The notes beneath the pieces were generated by a model that ran no database searches, was not told the DNA's origin, and worked only from the letters and a program-made list of their open reading frames with translations. Positions 1 to 7,989 of a stretch of DNA of 64,000 nucleotides are shown here, piece by piece. The stretch is from contig NZ_JAVIFU010000002.1 of assembly GCF_031157315.1 (NCBI RefSeq), positions 62,001-126,000 on the forward strand, given 5' to 3'. The number at the start of each line of letters is the position of its first letter. Positions within the stretch are counted from its first letter, which is position 1. The position numbers were made by a program, and so were the translations under genes. This DNA is from Paenibacillus sp. LHD-38 (GTDB taxonomy: Bacteria; Bacillota; Bacilli; Paenibacillales; Paenibacillaceae).

Positions 1-384
1 TACGCGACCCTTCTCTAAATGACGAATGGCACGACGTCTTATGTACGGTTCAGCGATCTGTTGCATCGCGATCGATGTTTGCACACGAGTTGGGACATCG
101 ATTTGTTCCAGCGCATCTTGAAGTGCGAGTGAATTCATAAGTGTAGCCAGCATCCCCATATAATCAGCTGTTGCACGGTCGATTCCTTTTGCAGAACCAG
201 CAATGCCGCGCCATATGTTACCGCCGCCGACTACAATGGCTACTTCTATGCCAAGCGCTACGACTTCCTTCACCTGATCAGCAATTGAAGATATGACTGT
301 TGCTTCTATTCCATAGCCTTCTTGACCTGACAATGATTCCCCGCTGACTTTTAACACGATACGTTTATAAACAGGCTGCTCCAA
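1..384 (-). CDS. pyrH: UMP kinase PyrH (3' part beyond window)
   Basis: Phosphorylates UMP to UDP in cytosolic pyrimidine synthesis. The N-terminal 128 residues are present and the C-terminal part lies outside the window. Visible family features are the phosphate-binding start [12 protein letters not shown], the loop [11 protein letters not shown] and the segment [20 protein letters not shown] chose a TTG start at 384 because GGAGGT lies 7 nt upstream and the protein then begins [10 protein letters not shown], matching the family start; an in-frame ATG at 399 overlaps that ribosome site and is less likely. It follows rpsB and tsf as in other Firmicutes. Confidence 0.95.
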   Translation of the reverse strand, partial: MEQPVYKRIVLKVSGESLSGQEGYGIEATVISSIADQVKEVVALGIEVAIVVGGGNIWRGIAGSAKGIDRATADYMGMLATLMNSLALQDALEQIDVPTRVQTSIAMQQIAEPYIRRRAIRHLEKGRV

Positions 385-448
385 CGTTAATACCTCCATC
401 ATGCACCTCAATAGATGAGGTCCTTCAAATATGTTCTATTCATACAAG

Positions 449-477
449 CAGGCGGGGCGGACGCCCCGCCCCGCCTG
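449..477 (-). other. GC-rich stem-loop between tsf and pyrH
   Basis: A perfect 11-bp stem (449-459 with 467-477, all G/C except one A-T pair) encloses a 7-nt loop. No U tract follows it on the minus strand, so it looks like an RNA processing, stability or attenuation hairpin rather than a complete intrinsic terminator. Confidence 0.6.
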
Positions 478-487
478 TGCGTTCGGA

Positions 488-1138
488 TTAATGTTTAACT
501 TGAGCCATAACTTCTTCTACGAAGTTGTCTACTTTTTTCTCTAGACCTTCACCAAGCTCATAACGAACGAAGCGACGGATGGAAATGTTTTCGCCAATTT
601 TGTTGATTTTTTCATTAAGCAAAGTCGCGATTGTTTTGTCTGGGTCTTTAATGAACGATTGCTCAAGCAGACAGAACTCTTCGTAGTATTTCGAAATACG
701 GCCTTCGACCATTTTTTCAACGATTTTTTCCGGTTTGCCTTCGTTAAGTGCTTGAGCTTTTAGGATCTCGCGTTCTTTTTCAAGCTCTTCCGAAGAAACT
801 TCCTCGCGACGCACAAATTTAGGGTTAGCTGCTGCAATTTGCATAGCTACATCTCTAGCGAACTCACGGAATTGATCTGTTTTAGCAACAAAATCCGTTT
901 CGCAGTTAACTTCAACGATAACGCCGATACGGCCGCCAGCGTGGATATACGATTCAACTACGCCCTCAGTTGCGATACGGCCAGCTTTGTTCGCTGCAGC
1001 CGCCAAACCTTTTTCACGTAGGAAAGCAATTGCTTTCTCGATATCGTTGTTTGTTTCGTCAAGAGCTTTCTTGCAATCGAGCATCCCTGCTCCAGTTCTT
1101 TCCCGTAGTTCTTTTACCGCGCTAGCACTAACTGCCAT
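488..1138 (-). CDS. tsf: Translation elongation factor Ts
   Basis: Guanine nucleotide exchange factor that recycles EF-Tu in the cytosol. The N-terminal UBA-like domain (residues 1-50) has the hallmark [18 protein letters not shown], and the core contains [14 protein letters not shown] near residue 80, which contacts EF-Tu. At 216 aa it is shorter than the roughly 290-aa B. subtilis protein and resembles the shorter Thermus-like form lacking much of the second core subdomain. It sits between rpsB and pyrH and is probably cotranscribed with both, with a possible attenuator just upstream. Confidence 0.97.
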   Translation of the reverse strand: MAVSASAVKELRERTGAGMLDCKKALDETNNDIEKAIAFLREKGLAAAANKAGRIATEGVVESYIHAGGRIGVIVEVNCETDFVAKTDQFREFARDVAMQIAAANPKFVRREEVSSEELEKEREILKAQALNEGKPEKIVEKMVEGRISKYYEEFCLLEQSFIKDPDKTIATLLNEKINKIGENISIRRFVRYELGEGLEKKVDNFVEEVMAQVKH

Positions 1139-1264
1139 TGTAAGCCCTCCTATGAGTTTTATGAAGCCTTTATTAACTTCATAATAATTTGGTTAGTTTG
1201 AACCTAATCAAGCCGCTATACAGATAAACTATACAAGCTGCTTAGTTTTAGTGATTTACATTCG

Positions 1265-1307
1265 AAAAAAGGGCAGTGAGAGGTTTATCACCATCTGACC
1301 ACCCTTT
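1265..1307 (-). terminator. Terminator or attenuator between rpsB and tsf
   Basis: On the minus strand an imperfect stem of about 16 bp (1268-1284 with 1290-1307, several mismatches) is followed by six T residues (1265-1270). It lies 24 nt after the rpsB stop. Because tsf has no obvious promoter of its own, partial termination that sets the S2 to EF-Ts ratio is the likely role. Confidence 0.55.
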
Positions 1308-1330
1308 GTTGACTATCTAAAGTCTTTAAA

Positions 1331-2029
1331 TTAAGCCGTTGTTTGCTCGCCTTGGTTAGCTTCAACGATTGCATCAGCCATTTTCGACGTCAACAACTTA
1401 ACGGCACGAATTGCATCATCGTTACCTGGAATTACGTAGTCGATTTCGTCTGGATCACAGTTCGTATCAACGATACCAACGATTGGGATTCCAAGTTTGC
1501 GAGCTTCTGCAACAGCAATACGCTCTTTGCGTGGGTCAATAATGAACAACGCGCTTGGCAAACCTTTCATTCCTTTGATACCGCCAAGGAATTTCTCCAA
1601 ACGGTCTTTTTCTTTACGAAGAATGATAACTTCTTTCTTCGGAAGAACCTCGAAAGTGCCGTCCTCTTCCCACTTCTCAAGTTGTTTCAAACGATCGATA
1701 CGTTTTTGAATCGTTTGGAAGTTAGTAAGAGTACCGCCGAGCCAACGTTGGTTGATGTAGAAGTTGCCGCAACGTTCTGCTTCTTCTTTCACGGAATCTT
1801 GTGCTTGTTTTTTTGTACCTACGAACAGCATTGTGCCGCCGTCTGCAGCAATCGATTTAACAAAGTTGTACGCTTCGTCAACTTTCTTAACCGTTTTTTG
1901 CAAATCGATAATGTAAATCCCGTTTCTTTCTGTGAAGATATAACGATCCATCTTCGGGTTCCAACGACGAGTCTGATGACCGAAGTGTACCCCAGCTTCT
2001 AGTAGCTGTTTCATGGAAATAACCGCCAT
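1331..2029 (-). CDS. rpsB: 30S ribosomal protein S2
   Basis: Small-subunit ribosomal protein at the head-body junction of the 30S. The 232-aa product has the family start [25 protein letters not shown] and the conserved segments [19 protein letters not shown] and [19 protein letters not shown]. It is the first gene of rpsB-tsf-pyrH and is preceded by a good vegetative promoter with a leader of about 120 nt containing a strong hairpin, suggesting post-transcriptional control. Confidence 0.98.
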   Translation of the reverse strand: MAVISMKQLLEAGVHFGHQTRRWNPKMDRYIFTERNGIYIIDLQKTVKKVDEAYNFVKSIAADGGTMLFVGTKKQAQDSVKEEAERCGNFYINQRWLGGTLTNFQTIQKRIDRLKQLEKWEEDGTFEVLPKKEVIILRKEKDRLEKFLGGIKGMKGLPSALFIIDPRKERIAVAEARKLGIPIVGIVDTNCDPDEIDYVIPGNDDAIRAVKLLTSKMADAIVEANQGEQTTA

Positions 2030-2093
2030 TTCCTCAACACCTCCTGTAATGGTTTTTTTAGTGCTCCTCCGCTAGTCGCATCTTTCGTCAAAA

Positions 2094-2110
2094 CTTCCGC
2101 CGGGCGGAAG
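2094..2110 (-). promoter_or_regulatory. Hairpin in the rpsB leader
   Basis: A 7-bp perfect stem (2094-2100 with 2104-2110) with a 3-nt loop lies in the untranslated leader about 65 nt before the rpsB start. S2 autoregulation of its own leader is known in several bacteria, and this hairpin is a candidate part of such an element; the assignment is inference. Confidence 0.4.
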
Positions 2111-2157
2111 CACCATTTGACAAAATTGACCTGCGTGCGTTTTTAACACCGTGAATT

Positions 2158-2186
2158 AATATACCATAAATACATACTGCTTGCAA
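2158..2186 (-). promoter_or_regulatory. Sigma-A promoter of rpsB-tsf-pyrH
   Basis: On the minus strand the -35 hexamer TTGCAA (2181-2186) is separated by exactly 17 nt from the -10 hexamer TATATT (2158-2163). Predicted start of transcription is near 2151, giving a leader of about 120 nt. It sits only 22 nt after the last gene of the fla/che operon. Confidence 0.75.
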
Positions 2187-2208
2187 CATTCCTTTGAGAA
2201 AAGATAGG

Positions 2209-2790
2209 TTAACTATTTTTTTTACTAGAGGTTAAAGCATCAGCTTGTTCTTTCGTAAGCGGTTCACCGGTTACAATAGCAATAGCAGCATCATCCGTTA
2301 TGTTTTCCTGAAACAAAAAATAACCGGCGCGAACCAGCTGCTTGGTTTTTTTCATTTTATTAACGAACACTGCTTGGTCTTCAATAATGTTTTGGGATGC
2401 GAGCAGCTCTGCCGTCTTTGACAGACCTAAGCCTGCTTCTATTCTGATCACATGCTTAATAGGAGCCTTCTGTTCTGGTGAAATAGTTGGATTAATCTCG
2501 TCTTTGTCCGACTTGCTTGACTCTTCTTTCACTGGAACTGCGGTTGCAGCCGGCTTTGACTGCGAATCCTCCACCCCAGTATTGATCTCTTGGTCAAGCT
2601 GCATGGAATCGCGCTCTGCCTTTAACAATGCATCGACCTCCACTTGCGTGTACGACCTCTCATCTGCCGAAATATCTTTTTCATACAGCCTTTGCCGGCT
2701 CTCTTCACCAGAGAGCATAAGCTGAAACAACAAGGCTCCAATAATTATGCCCGTGCCTAACCCGAATAAAAAAGTACGATTTTTAAGCAT
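2209..2790 (-). CDS. Membrane-anchored protein with MltG N-domain-like region, last gene of the fla/che operon
   Basis: 193 aa. One N-terminal membrane segment (about residues 6-26, FLFGLGTGIIIGALLFQLML) is followed by a long polar, probably disordered linker rich in K, E, S and P. A C-terminal region from about residue 110 (VIRIEAGLGLSKTAELLASQ, then QLVRAGYFLF) resembles the LysM-like N-terminal part of MltG/YceG endolytic transglycosylases. The catalytic region of MltG is absent, so a binding or scaffolding role is more likely than catalysis. The start overlaps the preceding gene by 8 nt, which implies translational coupling within the operon. No exact function is recognised. Confidence 0.8.
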   Translation of the reverse strand: MLKNRTFLFGLGTGIIIGALLFQLMLSGEESRQRLYEKDISADERSYTQVEVDALLKAERDSMQLDQEINTGVEDSQSKPAATAVPVKEESSKSDKDEINPTISPEQKAPIKHVIRIEAGLGLSKTAELLASQNIIEDQAVFVNKMKKTKQLVRAGYFLFQENITDDAAIAIVTGEPLTKEQADALTSSKKNS

Positions 2791-3349
2791 GGGCGGCCCC
2801 CTCTTGCTTAGCTAGCTGAATAATAAGTTGTACTTCACCTTTATTCATACCGAGTTTTTTGGAAATGATCTCAATTGATTTCCCTTGCTCATATAGCACG
2901 AATATTTCCTTATATCTTGATTGGATCGTTTTCGGTTCGGGTGCAGCTTCCTTTTCCAGCTCCGGCTGCTCTATTTCATACTGTTGTTGTTTAAACGTAT
3001 CTACTGTAGATGCAAGGGATGGAATTTCCACCTGCCTCCCAGTTGGTCCCCCACCGGAGTGAATCAATTGCAGCTGTTCGGTAAGCTGTTCACATTTTTT
3101 CTCCAGCTGGGCAATTCTTTGGTCTTTGCGTGAAGCATCCGTCTTTGATTCTAGTTGAGCATTTCTTACTAAAAGGACAAGTTCTTCATTGTCCTTCTCC
3201 ATATTTTCCATAAACTGCTCTAACGCAGTCTCCATGTTTTGCATGGCTTGCGGCGGTAACGCTGTATCCTGCTTCTTCCGAGGCATTACAAAGGCACCAA
3301 CAATTACAACCGCTCCGAGTAATACAATATATTGCAAGTATGGCTGCAT
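2783..3349 (-). CDS. SwrB-like / DUF6115-type protein
   Basis: 188 aa from an ATG at 3349; an upstream in-frame extension lacks a ribosome site. One N-terminal membrane span (YIVLLGAVVIVGAFVM) precedes a coiled coil (about 40-105) and a C-terminal helix-turn-helix-like segment RYKEIFVLYEQGKSIEIISK, typical of DUF6115 proteins. B. subtilis carries swrB, an activator of swarming and flagellar maturation, downstream of sigD in the same operon, and the architecture (membrane anchor, coiled coil, short C-terminal helices) matches. Orthology is inferred from position and layout, not from a search. Confidence 0.75.
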   Translation of the reverse strand: MQPYLQYIVLLGAVVIVGAFVMPRKKQDTALPPQAMQNMETALEQFMENMEKDNEELVLLVRNAQLESKTDASRKDQRIAQLEKKCEQLTEQLQLIHSGGGPTGRQVEIPSLASTVDTFKQQQYEIEQPELEKEAAPEPKTIQSRYKEIFVLYEQGKSIEIISKKLGMNKGEVQLIIQLAKQEGAAHA

Positions 3350-3383
3350 CGTACATAGCCTGCCTTTCAAATAAAGCCTTGGT

Positions 3384-3710
3384 TTATAACTTAATATCAA
3401 CCCTATGTCCTTTAAATGGATGAGTAGGGGGATGCTCTTCCACATGATCCTCGGGTGCTGTTTCTAATGGTTTGCGCCTTGCCTTTTGATAGGCATTCCC
3501 CTGCTGCCTTTCTTGATCATTACGAATATGTGCTCCGTTTGATTGTTCCACGGCCGTATTCTTCCCACGCAAAAGATCGGTTTGCTTTGTTGTTTGAGCA
3601 GCTAACATATTTTGATCTACGACTGGCTTATGAATAGCTTGACCATGCTTACCGCTAAACTCTTGCGTTCGTGGTACTGACATTTGCAAATCAATGGATT
3701 TAAACGTCAA
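3384..3710 (-). CDS. Unknown 108-aa protein in the fla/che operon
   Basis: Not recognised. The product is highly polar and rich in Q, K, H, E and P (for example KPLETAPEDHVEEHPPTHPF), with no membrane segment, no signal peptide and probably little fixed structure. It lies between fapA (38 nt upstream) and the SwrB-like gene (34 nt downstream) in the same direction, which supports it being a real operon member. The antisense open frames in this interval are shorter and lack context. Confidence 0.65.
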   Translation of the reverse strand: MTFKSIDLQMSVPRTQEFSGKHGQAIHKPVVDQNMLAAQTTKQTDLLRGKNTAVEQSNGAHIRNDQERQQGNAYQKARRKPLETAPEDHVEEHPPTHPFKGHRVDIKL

Positions 3711-3748
3711 AATTGCTCACCCCTTTCGACCATTGACAAGGTGCGGCA

Positions 3749-5155
3749 TTAATTAGAGTAAGGAACTAGAACGATATCGCCTTCGGAATATCGAAAGGAT
3801 ACACGTTGTGATGAATCCTTCACAAATTTCGTGTATCTGCCAATAACAAGCTTCGTCCCGCCAAATACGATATTGCTAACGTCAATCTTCGAGCGGTCCG
3901 TGTTCTCCAGCGTTCTCTCAATCTCAAGAATCCGAGTTTTTGTTTGATCATTTTCAAGCAGAGTCTGGCGCTTGGATGTCGTTAATTTGATTCTTAAAGC
4001 TAGCTTTTCAGGCGTGAGCTGACCTGCCGCTGCCAGCTGGTCGAGGATAGCAAGCGCCTTATCCGTCTTGTCCAAATTGTCCATATATTGTTTCAGTTTT
4101 GTTCGCAGATCCTGCAGTTCTGTCCGGTATTCAGGATTAACTCCAACCTCTATTGTCGTAGCCGTTGACATTGAGTTTCCGATTGTCCGTGCGCTGACCA
4201 TATCGCCAGCCTGCACAAGTCCACCCACGATTAATCCCTTTGCGCCAGAGCAAATAACATTTTTCCCCGCTCTTACATGAGAATGCATAATGCTTTGAGA
4301 CACAAGAACCTCTTCGCCGGCTATGACATTTCCTTCTTGGATGAAGCTGCTTCGCACGTTGCGTCCTGCTTTTACAAAGCCCTTATTGCCTCCCAAAATG
4401 CCACCTGTTATCTCCACAGAGCCTTCTGATTCAATTTCAGCTCCTTCAACACCGCCAATCACTCGTATATCCCCGGATGCCTTAATGCGGAACCCGCTGA
4501 GAACATTTCCTCGAATGACTACCGTACCAACAAAATCAATATTTCCTACGCTGTAATCGACATCGCCGTTTACTTCGTATACAGGAAATACATTGATTTT
4601 CTCTTTTTCCGTCAATGCAATGAGTCCGTCTATGGCAGAATACATAGCGGTCTGCTCATCATTCAAAACAACGTTCTTGCCTACTTTAAAGCGAACATGC
4701 TTACCTATCTTCGGAGGAATATCTTCACCCGTGACCGTTTTACCGAAAGGACCTGGCGTAGGCTCATAGCGTTCCGCAATCAATTGTCCCCGTTTTACAT
4801 TTTTCAGCTGCACAACCTCTTTGAAATCGACCTTACCATCCTCAAGCTCGGTTGGGGCTTGGTTGTTTTTATTCATATCGTACGCTAGCTTCACATACCC
4901 ATCCTTACCGGGTAAGGGCGCCTCCCCTTGAGCGATAAGCGTCTGCTCTCTACAATACGCGAGAGGATTAGTGCCAATCTGATTCAGAACTTCTCTCCGG
5001 AGACCATAAACGATTCCTTTGCTGCGCAAGAAACCCTCTAACTCATCGCCATTACATTCGAATTCATCTGACATCCTGCTAAATGTTAAAAAGGCAGACA
5101 GCTTATCGGCTGATGTCTGGATGCGTAGAAATGATTCTAATTGTAGATTATCCAC
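3749..5155 (-). CDS. fapA: FapA family protein (DUF342), flagellar assembly protein A
   Basis: 468 aa. The N-terminal region (residues 1-190) leads into a long beta-helix of short repeats (about 190-330) with G-V-E-I/V patterns such as ASGDIRVIGGVEGAEIESEG and AGRNVRSSFIQEGNVIAGEE. A C-terminal coiled coil (about 340-420) and a small beta domain follow. DUF342/FapA proteins occur near flagellar and motility genes and affect polar flagellar biogenesis in Vibrio. It follows sigD by 15 nt. The precise role in Gram-positive flagellation is not established. Confidence 0.9.
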   Translation of the reverse strand: MDNLQLESFLRIQTSADKLSAFLTFSRMSDEFECNGDELEGFLRSKGIVYGLRREVLNQIGTNPLAYCREQTLIAQGEAPLPGKDGYVKLAYDMNKNNQAPTELEDGKVDFKEVVQLKNVKRGQLIAERYEPTPGPFGKTVTGEDIPPKIGKHVRFKVGKNVVLNDEQTAMYSAIDGLIALTEKEKINVFPVYEVNGDVDYSVGNIDFVGTVVIRGNVLSGFRIKASGDIRVIGGVEGAEIESEGSVEITGGILGGNKGFVKAGRNVRSSFIQEGNVIAGEEVLVSQSIMHSHVRAGKNVICSGAKGLIVGGLVQAGDMVSARTIGNSMSTATTIEVGVNPEYRTELQDLRTKLKQYMDNLDKTDKALAILDQLAAAGQLTPEKLALRIKLTTSKRQTLLENDQTKTRILEIERTLENTDRSKIDVSNIVFGGTKLVIGRYTKFVKDSSQRVSFRYSEGDIVLVPYSN

Positions 5156-5170
5156 CTGACTCCTCCTCTC

Positions 5171-5956
5171 TTAATGCTGCATGAGTTGATCTTTATGCTT
5201 AGCCAAAGCTCCTCGCAGCCGTAAAATAGCTTTTGAATGGAGCTGGGAAATTCTCGACGGTGATAGTGACATTACTTCCGCAATTTCACTCAATGATAAT
5301 TCCTCATAATAAAACAGGGAAACAACGGTGCGTTCCTTTTCCGTAAGACGGTCAATACCTTTAACTAATGATTCCTTTATATAAAACTCATGTACCTTGT
5401 GGTCCGGGTTTTTTGCTTTGTCATCGATGAGAAGAGACATTCTTGTTTCTGATTCCTCTTCACGAATTGGATCTTCAAGAGAGCAGACTGTCGTAACCGC
5501 GATATCTTGAAGCATATTCGTAAATTCTTTCTCAGACAAATCAAGATATTTGCTGATCTCAGCATCCGTTACGGAACGCAAATATTGCTGCTCTAAATGC
5601 TGATAAGCCTCTTCGACTCTTTTCGCCTTTTCACGAACGGAACGCGGAACCCAATCTCCTTGCCGTAGGCCGTCGATGATCGCACCGCGGATGCGCCAAG
5701 AAGCATACGTTTCAAATTGCAATCCGCGGCCGTAATCAAACTTTTCAATCGCATCAATTAAACCCATTACACCGTTACTTGCAAGATCGTCTTTGATGAC
5801 GTTTTTTGGAAGACCGATAGCCATTCGATTCGTTACATAATCAACAAGCGGCAAATATTGTTCAATAAGACTTTTCTTAGCTTCCAAATCGCCCTGTTCT
5901 CTCCAGGCTTGCCACATCTGCAAGTTTGTCAAATGAGGGGGTTTCTGCTCAATCAT
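5171..5956 (-). CDS. sigD: RNA polymerase sigma factor for flagellar genes (sigma-D/FliA, WhiG family)
   Basis: 261 aa. Directs RNA polymerase to late flagellar, chemotaxis and autolysin genes. Region 2 is evident in QYLPLVDYVTNRM and FETYASWRIRGAIIDGLR (core binding and -10 recognition), followed by VPRSVREKAKRVEEAY. Region 4 contains the helix-turn-helix LSLSEIAEVMSLSPSRISQL, which reads the -35 element. Its place near the 3' end of a roughly 31-kb operon is the same as in B. subtilis, where distance from the promoter limits sigma-D levels and makes motility bistable. It starts 4 nt after a small membrane-protein gene. Confidence 0.96.
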   Translation of the reverse strand: MIEQKPPHLTNLQMWQAWREQGDLEAKKSLIEQYLPLVDYVTNRMAIGLPKNVIKDDLASNGVMGLIDAIEKFDYGRGLQFETYASWRIRGAIIDGLRQGDWVPRSVREKAKRVEEAYQHLEQQYLRSVTDAEISKYLDLSEKEFTNMLQDIAVTTVCSLEDPIREEESETRMSLLIDDKAKNPDHKVHEFYIKESLVKGIDRLTEKERTVVSLFYYEELSLSEIAEVMSLSPSRISQLHSKAILRLRGALAKHKDQLMQH

Positions 5957-5960
5957 CGAC

Positions 5961-6398
5961 TCACTCTCCTGTCAGGTGACGAATGGCTTTAACCAATTCT
6001 TCAGGCTGTGTATTTTTTGTAGATAATAATTGTGGCGGGCTCAGTGGCTTAAAGCCGGCAGCATCTTTATTCTGAGCAAAGGCTTTTGGAGCAACTGCCC
6101 CATCCTGTAGCTGTGATTTTAACATATCATTTAGATCATCAGACTCGTCTGGCGTTTGCAGATCAAGCTGTGTGCCTCTACTACTTTCATCTTCCGCTAA
6201 ATCGCCTACAATTGAAGGAGGCTGAAGAATGTATGCCAATATTGCTCGCACTCCAAAAGCAAGAACAAAAAAAGCGATGAAAGCATACATACTTCTAAGC
6301 AGCATAACAATAATCGGATTGTTTCCGATTGAGAAAGCTACCGTCAGCACGGTGCCGAAAATTCCAAATACGACATTCCATCGCCATGTTCCCAGCAT
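5961..6398 (-). CDS. Small membrane protein between cheD and sigD, unknown function
   Basis: 145 aa from an ATG at 6398 with AAAGGAG 6 nt upstream; a longer frame lacks a ribosome site. Two adjacent hydrophobic segments (about residues 8-24, VVFGIFGTVLTVAFSIG, and 28-52, VMLLRSMYAFIAFFVLAFGV) precede an acidic and Pro/Gln-rich cytoplasmic tail. It starts 1 nt after the cheD stop and ends 4 nt before sigD, so it is clearly embedded in the operon. B. subtilis has no gene at this place. No family recognised; a role in sigma-D output or basal-body assembly would be guesswork. Confidence 0.8.
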   Translation of the reverse strand: MLGTWRWNVVFGIFGTVLTVAFSIGNNPIIVMLLRSMYAFIAFFVLAFGVRAILAYILQPPSIVGDLAEDESSRGTQLDLQTPDESDDLNDMLKSQLQDGAVAPKAFAQNKDAAGFKPLSPPQLLSTKNTQPEELVKAIRHLTGE

Positions 6399-6399
6399 A

Positions 6400-6894
6400 T
6401 CAAATCTCCTTTGTTCCAAACTGCACACTTCTTATTGATAGCATCCCGCTAACGCTGCTAAATTCAATCGTCCGCCCAAAATTCCCGCCCGTATCTTGCG
6501 AAATGATTGGGATTTTAAATCTGCGAAGTACTTCTGTACAGGATTCCACGTTGCGAGGCCCAATTCTTAAAGAATCCGCATGCCCAGACATGGCAAACAT
6601 TTGTGCGCCGCCAGCCATTTTTGCTTTCAATCTCACAACGTGTGCACCGGCTGCCAACATTCGATCAAGCAGCTCAGGTATGGCTGTATCTGCATACTTA
6701 GCCAAATTGATTTTGGTCTCACGGGCAATTTCTGAAGATGGCAGCATCACATGAGCCATTCCGGCTATTTTCCGTATTGGATCATACAAAGTAAGCCCAA
6801 CACAAGATCCTAAACCGGTCGTTTTGAGTATCGCTCCATCTGTTGCAATATTTAAATCAGCCATGCCGACTTTGACCAAACTTTGTTGTATCAT
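6400..6894 (-). CDS. cheD: Chemoreceptor glutamine deamidase CheD
   Basis: 164 aa. Deamidates specific glutamines on methyl-accepting receptors and, bound to CheC, boosts CheY-P dephosphorylation. The catalytic triad is visible as T25, C31 (TGLGSCVGLTLYD) and H48 (GMAHVMLP), with the same spacing as the Thermotoga enzyme. Its ATG overlaps the cheC stop by 4 nt (6891-6894), indicating coupled translation of the two partners. Confidence 0.96.
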   Translation of the reverse strand: MIQQSLVKVGMADLNIATDGAILKTTGLGSCVGLTLYDPIRKIAGMAHVMLPSSEIARETKINLAKYADTAIPELLDRMLAAGAHVVRLKAKMAGGAQMFAMSGHADSLRIGPRNVESCTEVLRRFKIPIISQDTGGNFGRTIEFSSVSGMLSIRSVQFGTKEI

Positions 6895-7511
6895 TCGCTA
6901 ACGACTCCCAAAGCCCTAAAAATTTTCTCAAACGACTCCGGATCTGGAATGAGGAAGAAGTGTCCTTCAAGCGATTGGCGATCCTCCAAAAATGTCGTTT
7001 CGATCAATAGGGCCGAGTCTCCCATTTCACCGTACTGCATTAAGCCATAGCTCAGTACGGCTCCTGCCATATCAACTGCAATAGCAGGAACGGATGGTGC
7101 CATCGATAATTGCGTAAAGTCAGCCAAGGAGGAGAGATAAGAGCCAGCCAAAATATTGCCGATCTCGCAAAGGGCTGACAACTCCATTTCCGAATATCCC
7201 TCTTGCTCTTCGATATTCATTGCCAGAAGCTGACGTAAAATGCGCCTCGCAGATTCTTCCTCTATAATGAAGAACATATTACCAGGTGCTTCCCCTTCCA
7301 CTCGAAGAAAAACAGCAATGACGATTTGCTCAGAGCCGCCCACACGCTCAGCGATTTCTTCAAATGGAAGCAAGCTAACCTTAGGAACAGCCATATCCAC
7401 GGGTTTGTCCAATAAACGCGATAATGCAGTAGCAGCGTTACCTGCCCCAATATTGCCGACTTCTTTCAAAACATCGAGCTCGAAGGCTTCAAAGCGGCTA
7501 AATAGACTCAC
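6891..7511 (-). CDS. cheC: CheY-P phosphatase CheC
   Basis: 206 aa. Hydrolyses CheY-P and interacts with CheD in receptor adaptation. Both active-site signatures of the CheC/FliY/CheX family are intact: D13-x3-E17-x2-N20-x22-P43 and S112-x3-E116-x2-N119-x22-P. The two-site arrangement is typical of full CheC. It starts 3 nt after cheW and overlaps cheD. Confidence 0.96.
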   Translation of the reverse strand: MSLFSRFEAFELDVLKEVGNIGAGNAATALSRLLDKPVDMAVPKVSLLPFEEIAERVGGSEQIVIAVFLRVEGEAPGNMFFIIEEESARRILRQLLAMNIEEQEGYSEMELSALCEIGNILAGSYLSSLADFTQLSMAPSVPAIAVDMAGAVLSYGLMQYGEMGDSALLIETTFLEDRQSLEGHFFLIPDPESFEKIFRALGVVSE

Positions 7512-7514
7512 TTG

Positions 7515-7976
7515 CTAAACCTCAAGCTGTTCGATTTGAATGATTTCGTTCTTGTTCAATACCTCAGACAAATTGAGCATGATGAGAAGTCGACCTTCAC
7601 CAAGCTTCGCAATGCCTCTTAAGTATTTAGCTTTAATGCCTCCGACAATTTCTGGCGGCATGTCGATGGAATCCGTATCGATGTCGATAACATCATTTGC
7701 GGAGTCAACGATAAAACCAACCTCGATGTCAGCTACGGCAACAACAATTATTCTTGTATTTTCTGTCGGCGTTGTTTCTGAAAGGCTAAACCGCCCTCGA
7801 AGATCAATGACAGGAACGACTACGCCGCGCAGGTTAATAACCCCTTTGATAAAAGTCGCTGTTTTGGGGACGCGTGTAATTGGAGATAATCTTTCAATCG
7901 TGCGGACCTTATCTACTTCGATTCCATATTCTTCGCTTCCAAGTGCAAACACGATAACCTTTAATTCTTCTCCCAT
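7515..7976 (-). CDS. cheW: Chemotaxis coupling protein CheW
   Basis: 153 aa from the ATG at 7976, which has GGGAGG 8 nt upstream; the 13-residue longer frame lacks a ribosome site and runs back toward cheA. Links receptors to CheA at polar arrays. A single CheW beta-barrel domain is seen from KVIVFALGSEEYGIEVDKVR through VINLRGVVVPVIDLRGRF to the end. It lies between cheA (13 nt upstream) and cheC. Confidence 0.97.
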   Translation of the reverse strand: MGEELKVIVFALGSEEYGIEVDKVRTIERLSPITRVPKTATFIKGVINLRGVVVPVIDLRGRFSLSETTPTENTRIIVVAVADIEVGFIVDSANDVIDIDTDSIDMPPEIVGGIKAKYLRGIAKLGEGRLLIMLNLSEVLNKNEIIQIEQLEV

Positions 7977-7989
7977 CGTAAAAACCTCC

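Noticed and set aside
1343..2002. 219-aa plus-strand open frame opposite rpsB
   Set aside because: Mirror of the highly conserved rpsB coding sequence; Phe/Cys-rich nonsense composition and no ribosome site.
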